Below are positions 17,562-26,353 of a DNA stretch of 64,000 bases, piece by piece. Within the stretch, counting starts at the first letter, position 1. Every line of letters starts with the position of its first letter. Both the position numbers and the translations under genes were made by a program. Source of the stretch: Pseudomonas sp. FEN (GTDB lineage: Bacteria; Pseudomonadota; Gammaproteobacteria; Pseudomonadales; Pseudomonadaceae); assembly GCF_904067045.1 (NCBI RefSeq), contig NZ_CAJFDC010000001.1, positions 991,001 through 1,055,000 of the forward strand, written 5' to 3'. The notes below the pieces were generated by a model, which saw nothing but the letters and a program-made list of their open reading frames with translations, searched no databases and was not told where the DNA came from.

Positions 17562-18944
17562 ATGAGCCAACCTAAAATTTCCTTCTACAACCTGGCCTGG
17601 CGCTGGCATTTCTATGCCGGGCTGTTCGTCGCGCCGTTCATGGTCCTGCTGGCCCTGACCGGGATCATCTACCTGTTCAAACCACAACTCGACCCGCTGC
17701 TGTACAGCGACCTGATGACAGTCCGGGTCGGTCATCACAGCCTCAATGCCGACGACCAGATGCGCCGCATCGAGATGGCTTATCCACAAGTACGGATCAA
17801 GCAGTACCTGCCACCGCTCAACGCCGAACGCAGCGCGCAGTTCGTGCTGGTCCGCGACGGGCGCGAGCTCAACGTGTTCCTCGACCCCTATCGCGGCAAC
17901 ATCCTCGGCGAGCAGGATGCCAAGCTCAACCTGCAAGCCGTCGCCCGCGCCCTGCACGGCGAACTGATGATCGGCACGCTGGGTGACCGCCTGGTGGAAC
18001 TGGCCGCCGGCTGGGGCGTGATGCTGGTGGTGTCCGGCCTCTACCTCTGGTGGCCGCGGGGTCGCTCCACGGCCGGTGTGCTCTGGCCACGCCTGGGCAA
18101 GCGCGGACGGATCGTCTGGCGCGACCTGCATGCCGTCAGCGGCTTCTGGGGGGCCGGACTGCTGTTGTTCATGCTGCTCAGCGGCATGGCCTGGACCGGT
18201 CTCTGGGGCAAACAGTACGCCGAGGTCTGGAACCAGTTTCCCGACGCCATGTGGAACAACATGCCCAAGTCCGACCTCGAGGCCCGCAGCCTCAACGACG
18301 CGACACGCCAGACCGTGCCCTGGGCCCTGGAGAATACGCCGCTGCCAGTGTCCGGCGACCATGCCGGGCACATGAAGCACGACGCTGCCTCGAATGGCCC
18401 GGCGGCACCCGGCATCAGCCTGCAACAGGTAGTAGACATTGCCACCACGCGGCAGGTCGAACCCGGCTATAGCATCACCCTGCCGACGACCGCCGAAGGC
18501 GTGTTCACCATCGCAGTGTTCGCCGACGACCCGCGCAACGACGCCACCTTGCATGTCGACCAGTACAGCGGCACGGTCCTGGCTGACGTGCGCTGGCAGC
18601 AATACGGCAATGTCGCCCGGGCCACCGAGATGGGCGTGATGCTGCATGAAGGCAAGCTGTTCGGGCCGATCAACCAGTTGGTCATGCTGCTGGTGTGCCT
18701 GATGATCCTGCTGAGCGCCGTCAGCGGCGTGGTGATGTGGTGGAAGCGTCGTCCGCAAGGCGGCCTCGGTGTGCCGCCACTGCGCCACGACCTGCCCCGC
18801 TGGAAAACCGCCCTGATGATCATGCTCGCCCTGGCGATCCTGTTCCCTCTGGTCGGCGTTTCGCTGATCGTCGTCTGGCTGCTGGACTGGGCGCTGCTGT
18901 CACGTCTCAAGGGCAAAGCTGAATCGGCTTCATCTGCAACCTGA
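17562..18944 (+). CDS. PepSY-domain four-helix membrane protein
   Basis: The 460-residue inner-membrane protein belongs to the PepSY-associated TM family (PiuB-like). Helices lie near residues 12-40 (WRWHFYAGLFVAPFMVLLALTG), 145-165, 190-215 and 370-395, with a further C-terminal helix pair; periplasmic PepSY segments lie between. A GDHAGHMKHD stretch (about 265-275) could bind metal. Relatives often accompany TonB receptors and may reduce or handle metal at the membrane. Being next to OprC, a role in copper entry is the best inference. Confidence 0.8.
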   Translation: MSQPKISFYNLAWRWHFYAGLFVAPFMVLLALTGIIYLFKPQLDPLLYSDLMTVRVGHHSLNADDQMRRIEMAYPQVRIKQYLPPLNAERSAQFVLVRDGRELNVFLDPYRGNILGEQDAKLNLQAVARALHGELMIGTLGDRLVELAAGWGVMLVVSGLYLWWPRGRSTAGVLWPRLGKRGRIVWRDLHAVSGFWGAGLLLFMLLSGMAWTGLWGKQYAEVWNQFPDAMWNNMPKSDLEARSLNDATRQTVPWALENTPLPVSGDHAGHMKHDAASNGPAAPGISLQQVVDIATTRQVEPGYSITLPTTAEGVFTIAVFADDPRNDATLHVDQYSGTVLADVRWQQYGNVARATEMGVMLHEGKLFGPINQLVMLLVCLMILLSAVSGVVMWWKRRPQGGLGVPPLRHDLPRWKTALMIMLALAILFPLVGVSLIVVWLLDWALLSRLKGKAESASSAT

Positions 18945-19012
18945 AGGGCTAGAGAGGCATCTCACTGAGAAATCGCTAGACTTTTAATGCAAATCTGTTG
19001 CAATTACGATTA

Positions 19013-19025
19013 GTTATAATATAAC
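19013..19025. promoter_or_regulatory. Zur-box-like dyad upstream of the ABC importer
   Basis: The 13-mer GTTATAATATAAC is a perfect 6-bp inverted repeat with a central A. It is identical to the core of gammaproteobacterial Zur operators as I know them. It lies 136 bp before the ATPase gene in an AT-rich patch (18980-19026), with the REP element at 19044-19126 in between. It suggests zinc-dependent repression of the transporter. Confidence 0.65.
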
Positions 19026-19043
19026 AGTACGCACCGCGAACTC

Positions 19044-19126
19044 GTGGGAGCCCGGCTTGCCGACGATGGAGACCGGAAGGTCGATGCAAGGCTTGCCGAC
19101 GTTATCGCCAGCAAGCTGGCTCCTAC
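19044..19126. repeat. REP pair upstream of the ABC importer
   Basis: GTGGGAGCCCGGCTTGCCGA and CGCCAGCAAGCTGGCTCCTAC are opposed REP arms. The element separates the Zur-like dyad from the coding start and would lie in the 5' untranslated region if the promoter overlaps the dyad. Confidence 0.75.
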
Positions 19127-19160
19127 AAGGGGGCGTATATTTTCCGATAATGAGTAACGA

Positions 19161-19949
19161 ATGACCTCGCTGACCCTCACCCACCTGGCCTGGACACCCC
19201 CGGGGCATGGTCACCGCCATCAGCCGTTCCAGCTGCGTGACGCCAACCTGCGGGTGGCCGCCGGCGAGTTCGTCGGCCTGATCGGCCCCAACGGCAGTGG
19301 CAAGACCAGTCTGCTGCGTTGCGCCTACCGCTTCAGCCAGCCGGAATCGGGCACGGTCCTGCTCGGCCAGCAGGACGTCTGGAAACAATCGCCGCGCTGG
19401 GGCGCCCAGCGCATCGCCGTGGTGCTCCAGGAGTTCCCCGATGCCTTTGGCCTGACCGTCGAGGAAGTGGTCGCCATGGGGCGTACCCCGCACAAGAAAC
19501 TCTTCGAGGGCGACACCGAGGTCGACCACCGACTGATCCACCAGGCCCTCGAATCGGTAGACATGCTGGGTTTCGAAGACCACGCCTTCGCCACCCTTTC
19601 CGGCGGTGAAAAACAGCGGGTGATCCTCGCCCGCGCCCTGGCCCAGCAACCGCAACTGCTGATCCTCGACGAACCGACCAACCACCTTGACCCACGCTTC
19701 CAGCTGGAACTGTTGCGCCTGGTCAGACAGTTGAAGGTCGGCACTTTGGCCAGCATCCACGACCTCAACCTGGCAGCGGCGTTCTGCGACCGCTTGTATG
19801 TGCTCCACCACGGTCGCATCGTCGCCAGTGGCCCCCCCGCCGCAGTCCTCACCGTCGAACTGCTGCGCGAGGTCTTCGGCGTCGAAGCCCTGATCGATAC
19901 CCACCCCCTTTCCGGCTACCCGCGAATCACCTGGATAACCCAACCATGA
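19161..19949 (+). CDS. ABC importer ATP-binding protein (FecE/BtuD family)
   Basis: The 262-residue cytosolic ATPase has Walker A GPNGSGKTS, signature LSGGEKQRV, Walker B LLILDEPTNHLDP and the His-loop ASIHDLN, all intact. It powers a type II importer with the substrate-binding protein and permease directly downstream (stop and start overlap by 4 nt). By sequence the family carries siderophores, heme or cobalamin. The order and location match PA2912-PA2914 of P. aeruginosa near cob genes, which I recall as zinc-starvation induced; the Zur-like dyad supports that. Confidence 0.88.
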   Translation: MTSLTLTHLAWTPPGHGHRHQPFQLRDANLRVAAGEFVGLIGPNGSGKTSLLRCAYRFSQPESGTVLLGQQDVWKQSPRWGAQRIAVVLQEFPDAFGLTVEEVVAMGRTPHKKLFEGDTEVDHRLIHQALESVDMLGFEDHAFATLSGGEKQRVILARALAQQPQLLILDEPTNHLDPRFQLELLRLVRQLKVGTLASIHDLNLAAAFCDRLYVLHHGRIVASGPPAAVLTVELLREVFGVEALIDTHPLSGYPRITWITQP

Positions 19950-20896
19950 AGCCACCGCACCTGGCGCTTTGCCTCGGTTCACTGTTCACGTCCATGACCG
20001 CCCTGGCCGACTCGACGCATTACCCGTTGACGGTCCAGAGCTGCAACCGCGAGGTAACCTTCAAGGAGGCCCCCAGGCACGCGGTCAGCCATGACATCAA
20101 CATGACCCAGATGATGCTCGCCCTCGGCCTCAAGCCACGCATGGCCGGCTACAGCGGAATCAGCGGCTGGAAAGCGGTCACCCCGGAAATGGCCAGGATC
20201 CTCGATGGCCTGCCGGAACTGGCGGCCAAGTACCCGTCGCTGGAAACCCTGCTCAATGCCAACGTCGACTTCTTCTTCGCCGGCTGGGACTACGGCATGA
20301 ACGTCGGCGGCGCCGTCACCCCGGCGACGCTGACGCCCCTGGGCATCAACGTCTACGAGTTGACCGAGTCCTGCGCCTTCGTGATGAAGCGCCGGAGCGC
20401 GAGCCTCGACGACACCTACAACGACCTGCGCAACCTGGGCCGGATCTTCGATGTGCAAGACCGCGCCAATGCCCTGATCGGCGAGATGCAGGCGCGGCTG
20501 GCCGCTGTGCGCAAGAGCCTGCCGCCCGAGCGTCCACGGGTGTTCCTCTATGACAGCGGCGAAGACCGCGCCATGACCTCCGGCCGCCTGGCCATGCCCC
20601 AGGCGCTGATCGAAGCCGCGGGCGGACGCAACGTATTGGATAACGTCGACGCCAGCTGGACCCGGGTGAACTGGGAAAGCGTCGTGGAGAAGAATCCCCA
20701 GGTGATCGTCATCGTCGATTACGGCGAAATCACCGCCGAACAGAAACAGCACTTCCTGGAGAACAACCCGGCGTTGCAGTCGGTCGAGGCGATCCGCAAC
20801 AAGCGCTTCGTGGTCATTCCGTATGTCGAGGCGACACCGGGCATCGATAACGTCAAGGCCATCGAAACCCTCGCCAAGGCCTTCCACCCGCAATGA
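19946..20896 (+). CDS. Periplasmic metal-chelate/cobalamin-family binding protein
   Basis: This 316-residue protein has a signal peptide (about 1-21, ending TALA-DS) and the two-lobed BtuF/FepB fold pattern: PRHAVSHDINMTQMMLALGL, then PSLETLLNANVDFFFAG, and IEAAGGRNVLDN in the second lobe. It delivers the ligand to the FecCD-type permease. The ligand is not readable from sequence: corrinoid, siderophore and zinc-chelate are all possible, and the upstream Zur-like site favours the last. The gene overlaps both neighbours by 4 nt. Confidence 0.85.
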   Translation: MKPPHLALCLGSLFTSMTALADSTHYPLTVQSCNREVTFKEAPRHAVSHDINMTQMMLALGLKPRMAGYSGISGWKAVTPEMARILDGLPELAAKYPSLETLLNANVDFFFAGWDYGMNVGGAVTPATLTPLGINVYELTESCAFVMKRRSASLDDTYNDLRNLGRIFDVQDRANALIGEMQARLAAVRKSLPPERPRVFLYDSGEDRAMTSGRLAMPQALIEAAGGRNVLDNVDASWTRVNWESVVEKNPQVIVIVDYGEITAEQKQHFLENNPALQSVEAIRNKRFVVIPYVEATPGIDNVKAIETLAKAFHPQ

Positions 20897-21903
20897 TGAG
20901 CCGTCGCTACGCCTTGTTGCTCTGCGCCCTCGGCGTCCTGTTGCTGCTGTCCTGCGTCCTGTCCCTGGGCTTTGGCCCGGCACGGGTACCAGTGGAGGCG
21001 GTGTGGCGGATTCTTTCGTACAAGATGCTGGGCCAGGGCGAAGTGAGCTGGAGCCCCGGGCAGGAGCACATCGTCTGGCTGATCCGGGTACCGCGCATGC
21101 TCCTCGGGGCGCTGGTGGGGGCCGGACTGGCGTTGATCGGCGCGGTGTTGCAGGCGGTCACCCGCAATCCCCTGGCCGACCCGCACCTGCTCGGCGTGAC
21201 CTCGGGGGCGACCCTCGGCGCGGTGATCGTGGTGCTGCACCTGGGTGAAATCGCCGGCCTGCTGACCTTGCCCATCGCCGCCTTTATCGGCGCCCTGGGC
21301 AGCATGCTGGTGGTACTGGCCATTGCCAGCCGCAACGGTCGGCTGGACAGTGACCGGCTGCTGCTGTGCGGGGTCGCGGTGTCCTTCGTGATGATGGCGC
21401 TGGCCAACCTGCTGCTGTTCCTTGGCGACCATCGGGCCAGCTCCGCGGTGTTGTTCTGGATGCTCGGCGGCCTCGGCCTGGCACGCTGGGAACTGCTGCC
21501 GATACCGGCGGCGAGCGTGCTGCTGGGGCTGGTGCTGCTGGTGGGCATGGCGCGACCATTGAACGCCCTGATGGCGGGCGAGCAGACCGCCGTGACCCTC
21601 GGCCTGAGCGCGCGCAACGTGCGCCTGAAGGTGTTCCTGATCGCCTCGCTGATGACCGGCGTGCTGGTGTCCATCAGCGGTTCCATCGGTTTCGTCGGCC
21701 TGATGGTGCCGCATATCGCCCGCTACCTGGTGGGCGCGGAACACCGGCGCCTGCTACCGGTGTCGGCCTTGTTGGGCAGCCTGTTCCTGGTCTGGGTCGA
21801 TGTCGCGGCGCGCACCCTGATCGCGCCCGAAGACTTGCCGATCGGGGTAGCTACGGCGGCCATTGGCGGGTTGTTTTTCATCGGGTTGATGCGCCGCCGC
21901 TGA
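20893..21903 (+). CDS. FecCD-family ABC permease
   Basis: The 336-residue inner-membrane protein has about ten helices and family features: WLIRVPRMLLGALVGAGLALIG, RNPLADPHLLGVTSGA, and SGSIGFVGLMVPHIARYLVG close to the ATPase-coupling loop. It forms the channel of the importer encoded by the two genes before it, with a 4-nt overlap. No TonB-dependent receptor adjoins on the downstream side; the nearest is OprC. Confidence 0.9.
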   Translation: MMSRRYALLLCALGVLLLLSCVLSLGFGPARVPVEAVWRILSYKMLGQGEVSWSPGQEHIVWLIRVPRMLLGALVGAGLALIGAVLQAVTRNPLADPHLLGVTSGATLGAVIVVLHLGEIAGLLTLPIAAFIGALGSMLVVLAIASRNGRLDSDRLLLCGVAVSFVMMALANLLLFLGDHRASSAVLFWMLGGLGLARWELLPIPAASVLLGLVLLVGMARPLNALMAGEQTAVTLGLSARNVRLKVFLIASLMTGVLVSISGSIGFVGLMVPHIARYLVGAEHRRLLPVSALLGSLFLVWVDVAARTLIAPEDLPIGVATAAIGGLFFIGLMRRR

Positions 21904-21922
21904 AGTATTGGAGCGGTGCTTG

Positions 21923-21983
21923 TGTGGGAGCGGAGCTTTTAGCGTTCTCACGACCCTCTTCGCGGGCAAGCTCCGCTCCCACA
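21923..21983. repeat. REP element downstream of the ABC permease
   Basis: GTGGGAGCGGAGCTT and AAGCTCCGCTCCCAC are complementary arms around a 30-bp loop. The stem can end the permease transcript. The rest of the gap to urtA (to 22246) contains a sigma-54 promoter and scattered GCACC/GGTGC half-sites. Confidence 0.8.
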
Positions 21984-22167
21984 GTGTTAGTGTCGATCCA
22001 TTGTTTTGTGAACGACTCGGAATCCGTGGGAGCAGAACTGCTCGCGAAGACGGTACAGCACCAATCCGGCGCTCCCCGCGCACCGCAACGCCCCTGTCGC
22101 CCCCGCTTGGTGCGACTGTTCAGACCAGCACCGTTCAAACACGACTATTTCCTGCCTTTCCCCGACT

Positions 22168-22184
22168 AGGCACACCCTTTGCAA
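22168..22184 (+). promoter_or_regulatory. Sigma-54 (-24/-12) promoter of urtA
   Basis: AGGCACACCCTTTGCA contains GG (22169-22170) and GC (22181-22182) separated by exactly 10 bp and matches TGGCACG-N4-TTGCW at all but two positions. It lies about 65 bp before the urtA ATG. NtrC-like half-sites (GCACC at 22058 and 22080, GGTGC at 22109) lie 55-110 bp further upstream, though no clean paired site is seen. Confidence 0.75.
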
Positions 22185-22246
22185 AAGCCCCTTCAGCGTC
22201 TGCATCTGCCAACCCAAAAAAATTTGAGAATCTGGAGATCGCACCA

Positions 22247-23512
22247 ATGAAGCGTCGTAGTCTGATCAAGGCTTTCACATTGACGGCATCCATTGCCGCC
22301 ATGGGCATGACCTGGACCGTCCAGGCTGCCGAGACCATCAAGGTCGGCATCCTGCATTCGCTGTCCGGCACCATGGCAATCTCCGAAACCTCGCTCAAAG
22401 ACATGGCGCTGATGACCATCGAGGAAATCAACGCCAAGGGCGGGGTCAACGGCAAGATGCTCGAACCGGTGGTGGTCGACCCGGCTTCCAACTGGCCGTT
22501 GTTCGCCGAAAAAAGCCGTCAGTTGCTGACCCAGGACAAGGTTGCCGTGGTGTTCGGTTGCTGGACTTCGGTGTCGCGCAAATCGGTGCTGCCGGTGTTC
22601 GAGGAACTCAACGGTCTGCTGTTCTACCCGGTGCAGTACGAAGGCGAAGAAATGTCGCCGAACGTGTTCTACACCGGCGCGGCGCCGAACCAGCAGGCGA
22701 TCCCGGCGGTGGAATACCTGATGAGCGAAGACGGTGGCGGCGCCAAGCGCTTCTTCCTGCTCGGCACCGACTACGTCTACCCGCGCACCACCAACAAGAT
22801 CCTGCGTTCGTTCCTGCACTCCAAAGGGGTCGCGGACAAGGATATCGAAGAGGTCTACACCCCGTTCGGCCACGCCGATTACCAGACCATCGTCGCCAAC
22901 ATCAAGAAGTTCTCCGCCGGTGGCAAGACCGCGGTCATCTCCACCGTCAACGGCGACTCCAATGTGCCGTTCTACAAGGAACTGGCGAACCAGGGCCTGA
23001 AAGCCACCGACGTACCGGTGGTGGCGTTCTCCGTGGGCGAGGAAGAGCTGCGCGGTATCGACACCAAGCCGCTGGTGGGCAACCTGGCGGCCTGGAACTA
23101 CTTCGAGTCGGTGGATAACCCGGTGAACAAGAAATTCGTCGCCGACTGGAAGGCCTACGCCAAGAAGAAAAACCTGCCGGGGACCGACAAGGCCGTGACC
23201 AATGACCCGATGGAAGCCACCTACGTCGGCATCCACATGTGGGCCCAGGCGGCGGAGAAGGCCAAGTCCACCGATGTCGACAAGGTCCGCGAGGCGCTGG
23301 CCGGGCAGACCTTCGCCGCGCCGTCGGGCTTCACCCTGACCATGGACAAGACCAACCATCACCTGCACAAGCCGGTGATGATCGGCGAGATCCAGCCGGA
23401 CGGGCAGTTCAACGTGGTCTGGCAAACCGAGGGGCCGATCCGTGCCCAGCCTTGGAGCCCGTTCATCCCGGGAAATGACAAGAAGCCGGATTATGCGGTG
23501 AAGAGCAACTGA
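22247..23512 (+). CDS. urtA: Urea ABC transporter substrate-binding protein
   Basis: This 421-residue periplasmic binding protein has a signal peptide (MKRRSLIKAF..., cleavage near VQAA, about residue 27) and the UrtA features IKVGILHSLSGTMAISET, FGCWTSVSRKSVLPV, YPVQYEGEE and TDYVYPRTTN. It captures urea with high affinity. I chose the ATG at 22247 with GGAG 9 nt upstream; the frame stays open upstream but reads through the REP and promoter. It heads the urtABCDE-ureDABC cluster, and the sigma-54 promoter implies nitrogen control. Confidence 0.95.
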   Translation: MKRRSLIKAFTLTASIAAMGMTWTVQAAETIKVGILHSLSGTMAISETSLKDMALMTIEEINAKGGVNGKMLEPVVVDPASNWPLFAEKSRQLLTQDKVAVVFGCWTSVSRKSVLPVFEELNGLLFYPVQYEGEEMSPNVFYTGAAPNQQAIPAVEYLMSEDGGGAKRFFLLGTDYVYPRTTNKILRSFLHSKGVADKDIEEVYTPFGHADYQTIVANIKKFSAGGKTAVISTVNGDSNVPFYKELANQGLKATDVPVVAFSVGEEELRGIDTKPLVGNLAAWNYFESVDNPVNKKFVADWKAYAKKKNLPGTDKAVTNDPMEATYVGIHMWAQAAEKAKSTDVDKVREALAGQTFAAPSGFTLTMDKTNHHLHKPVMIGEIQPDGQFNVVWQTEGPIRAQPWSPFIPGNDKKPDYAVKSN

Positions 23513-23570
23513 GTGAGAGGTGGCCTGCCGAAAGCGGGCCGGCTACCGCCCATCTGTGGCCCCCAAATCC

Positions 23571-23705
23571 CTGTGGCGAGGGGGCTTGCCCCCGCTGGGG
23601 CGCGAAGCGGCCCTAGAACCGGAGAACCCGGTGTATCAGATAAGCCGAGATGTCCGGTTTTACGCCTGCTACGCAGTCGAGCGCGAGCAAGCTCGCTCGC
23701 CACAA
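23571..23705. repeat. Composite REP element, copy 2
   Basis: Outer arms CTGTGGCGAGGGGGCTTGCC and GCGAGCAAGCTCGCTCGCCA surround the inner GGCGCGAAGCGGCCCTAGAA and CGCCTGCTACGCAGTCGAGC segments, in the same internal orientation as copy 1. It sits between urtA and urtB, where it could protect the abundant urtA message. Confidence 0.8.
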
Positions 23706-23771
23706 ATGCCCGCTCACCACAGGAACTGCGAGCACCTCCAGTTCGTCTTTTCCATGTGCAAGGCCATTGAT

Positions 23772-25274
23772 ATGCCCACTGCCCTATACCGCTTTCTCCT
23801 CGCCCTGGCGCTGCTGTTGCCGATGGCCGCCCAGGCAGGTGACGCCGAAGACTTCGTCGCCGCCCCTCCCAGCCAACAGGCCGCCCTGCTGGAAACCTGG
23901 GCCGCGCACCCGGAACCGGCGCGCATCGAGTTGATCAATGCCCTGCAAAGCGGCCAACTGGTGGTCAACGGCGAAACCCGGGCCCTGCGCCTGAACAACC
24001 GCCTGCGCGGCCTGGTCGACATCGCCGTCGCCGCCCAGCAACTGCTCGCCGCCGATGCCAAGGTGCGCCTGGCCGCCGCCCAGCAGCTGCAAAAAAGCGC
24101 CAAGCCGGCGCAACTGCCATTCCTCGACCGGCAACTGGCCGGCGAAACCAATACGCAGGTCCACGCCGCCCTGAGCCTGACCCTGGCCAATCTGCAACTG
24201 GTCGACAGCGACCCGGCCGTGCGCCTGGCCGCCGTGCGCCTGCTCGGTGACAGCGGCGACCCGCTGGCCCGCACCCGCCTCGAAGGTCTGCTGCAACCCG
24301 GCGTCGAAGCTGATGCCGGCGTGCATACCGCCGCCGAAACCAGCCTGGCGCAAGTCAAACGCAAGCTGCTGCTCGGCGAATGGCTCGGCCAGGCCTTCAG
24401 CGGCTTGTCCCTGGGCTCGATCCTGCTGCTGGCGGCCCTCGGCCTGGCGATCACCTTCGGCCTGCTCGGGGTGATCAACATGGCCCACGGTGAGATGCTC
24501 ATGCTCGGGGCCTACGCCACCTATGTCGTGCAGTTGCTGTTCCAGCGCTTCCTGCCCCAGGCCATCGAGTTCTACCCGCTGGTGGCGCTGCCGGTGGCGT
24601 TCTTCGTCACCGCCGGGATCGGCATGGTCCTGGAACGCACGATCATCCGCCATCTCTATGGCCGCCCGCTGGAAACCCTGCTCGCCACCTGGGGCATCAG
24701 CCTGATGCTGATCCAACTGGTGCGCCTGCTGTTCGGCGCGCAGAACGTCGAGGTGGCCAACCCGGCCTGGCTCTCCGGTGGTATCCAGGTCCTGCCCAAC
24801 CTGGTCCTGCCGTACAACCGCCTGGTGATCATTGCCTTCGCGCTGTTCGTGGTGGTCCTGACCTGGCTGCTGCTGAACCGTACCCGCCTGGGCCTGAACG
24901 TGCGCGCCGTGACCCAGAACCGCAACATGGCCGCCTGCTGCGGCGTGCCCACCGGGCGCGTGGACATGCTCGCCTTCGGCCTCGGCTCCGGTATCGCCGG
25001 CCTCGGCGGCGTCGCCCTGAGCCAGATCGGCAACGTCGGCCCGGACCTGGGCCAGAGCTACATCATCGACTCTTTCCTGGTGGTGGTGCTCGGCGGCGTC
25101 GGCCAGTTGGCCGGCAGCGTCATGGCAGCCTTCGGCCTGGGTATCGCCAACAAGATCCTCGAGCCACAGATCGGCGCGGTGCTGGGCAAGATCCTGATCC
25201 TCGCGCTGATCATTCTGTTTATCCAGAAACGCCCGCAAGGACTCTTCGCACTGAAAGGACGGGTGATCGACTGA
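23772..25274 (+). CDS. urtB: Urea ABC transporter permease UrtB
   Basis: The 500-residue protein has a signal peptide (about 1-23), an extra-membrane N-terminal extension with Leu/Ala-rich helical repeats (about 25-205, VRLAAAQQL and VRLAAVRLLGDSG), then the LivH-type permease with about eight helices, including GVINMAHGEMLMLGAY. The N-terminal extension is normal for UrtB. It forms the urea channel with UrtC. I chose the ATG at 23772; an in-frame ATG at 23754 is possible. Its stop overlaps the urtC ATG. Confidence 0.94.
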   Translation: MPTALYRFLLALALLLPMAAQAGDAEDFVAAPPSQQAALLETWAAHPEPARIELINALQSGQLVVNGETRALRLNNRLRGLVDIAVAAQQLLAADAKVRLAAAQQLQKSAKPAQLPFLDRQLAGETNTQVHAALSLTLANLQLVDSDPAVRLAAVRLLGDSGDPLARTRLEGLLQPGVEADAGVHTAAETSLAQVKRKLLLGEWLGQAFSGLSLGSILLLAALGLAITFGLLGVINMAHGEMLMLGAYATYVVQLLFQRFLPQAIEFYPLVALPVAFFVTAGIGMVLERTIIRHLYGRPLETLLATWGISLMLIQLVRLLFGAQNVEVANPAWLSGGIQVLPNLVLPYNRLVIIAFALFVVVLTWLLLNRTRLGLNVRAVTQNRNMAACCGVPTGRVDMLAFGLGSGIAGLGGVALSQIGNVGPDLGQSYIIDSFLVVVLGGVGQLAGSVMAAFGLGIANKILEPQIGAVLGKILILALIILFIQKRPQGLFALKGRVID

Positions 25275-26353
25275 TGAACCAGCCGCTGATGCTCACCGCG
25301 ACACAAAAAGCCGGGCCCAGGTTGACGATTGCCGTCGGCGTGAGTGTGTTGGCGCTGTTGTTGGCCTTGCCGCTGCTGTCGCTGCTGCCGCCGGAGAACC
25401 TGCTCCACGTCTCGGCCTACAGCCTGACGCTGGTCGGCAAGATCCTCTGCTACGCCATCGTCGCCCTGGCCCTGGACCTGGTCTGGGGTTACGCCGGCCT
25501 GCTGTCACTGGGCCACGGCCTGTTCTTCGCCCTCGGCGGCTACGCCATGGGCATGTACCTGATGCGCCAGGCTTCCGGCGACGAACTGCCGGCGTTCATG
25601 ACCTTCCTGTCCTGGAGCGAACTGCCCTGGTACTGGACCGGCACCAATCACTTCCTCTGGGCCCTGTGCCTGGTGGTATTGGCGCCGGGGTTGTTGGCGC
25701 TGGTATTCGGGTTCTTCGCCTTCCGTTCGCGGATCAAGGGCGTGTACTTCTCGATCATGACCCAGGCCCTGACCTTCGCCGGGATGCTGCTGTTCTTCCG
25801 TAACGAGACCGGCTTCGGCGGTAACAACGGCTTCACCAATTTTCGCAGCATCCTCGGTTTCGGCATCACTGAACCGGGCACCCGCGCGGCACTGTTCCTG
25901 GCCACCGTGGTTTTGCTGGTTGCCGCCCTGTACAGCGCCTGGCGCCTAGCCCGGAGCAAGTTCGGCCGGGTCTTGACCGCCCTGCGCGATGCGGAGAACC
26001 GCCTGATGTTCTGCGGCTACGACCCGCGCGGCTTCAAACTGTTCGTCTGGGTGCTGAGCGCGGTCCTGTGCGGGCTGGCCGGCGCCTTGTACGTGCCGCA
26101 GGTGGGCATCATCAACCCCAGCGAAATGTCGCCGACCAACTCCATCGAGGCCGCCGTCTGGGTCGCCCTCGGCGGGCGCGGCAGCCTGATCGGGCCGCTG
26201 CTCGGCGCGGGCATGGTCAACGGCATGAAGAGCTGGTTCACCGTGGCCTTTCCTGAGTACTGGCTGTTCTTCCTTGGCGCGCTGTTTATCGTCGTGACTC
26301 TGTACCTGCCCAAGGGCGTGATCGGGCTGCTGAAGAAAAGGGGCGAACAATGA
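25274..26353 (+). CDS. urtC: Urea ABC transporter permease UrtC
   Basis: The 359-residue LivM-type inner-membrane protein has about nine helices and family features ALDLVWGYAGLLSLGHGLFFALGGY, RSRIKGVYFSIMTQALTFA, and VALGGRGSLIGPLLGA. It pairs with UrtB. The start overlaps the urtB stop and the 3' end overlaps urtD by 4 nt, so B, C and D should be made together. Confidence 0.95.
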   Translation: MNQPLMLTATQKAGPRLTIAVGVSVLALLLALPLLSLLPPENLLHVSAYSLTLVGKILCYAIVALALDLVWGYAGLLSLGHGLFFALGGYAMGMYLMRQASGDELPAFMTFLSWSELPWYWTGTNHFLWALCLVVLAPGLLALVFGFFAFRSRIKGVYFSIMTQALTFAGMLLFFRNETGFGGNNGFTNFRSILGFGITEPGTRAALFLATVVLLVAALYSAWRLARSKFGRVLTALRDAENRLMFCGYDPRGFKLFVWVLSAVLCGLAGALYVPQVGIINPSEMSPTNSIEAAVWVALGGRGSLIGPLLGAGMVNGMKSWFTVAFPEYWLFFLGALFIVVTLYLPKGVIGLLKKRGEQ

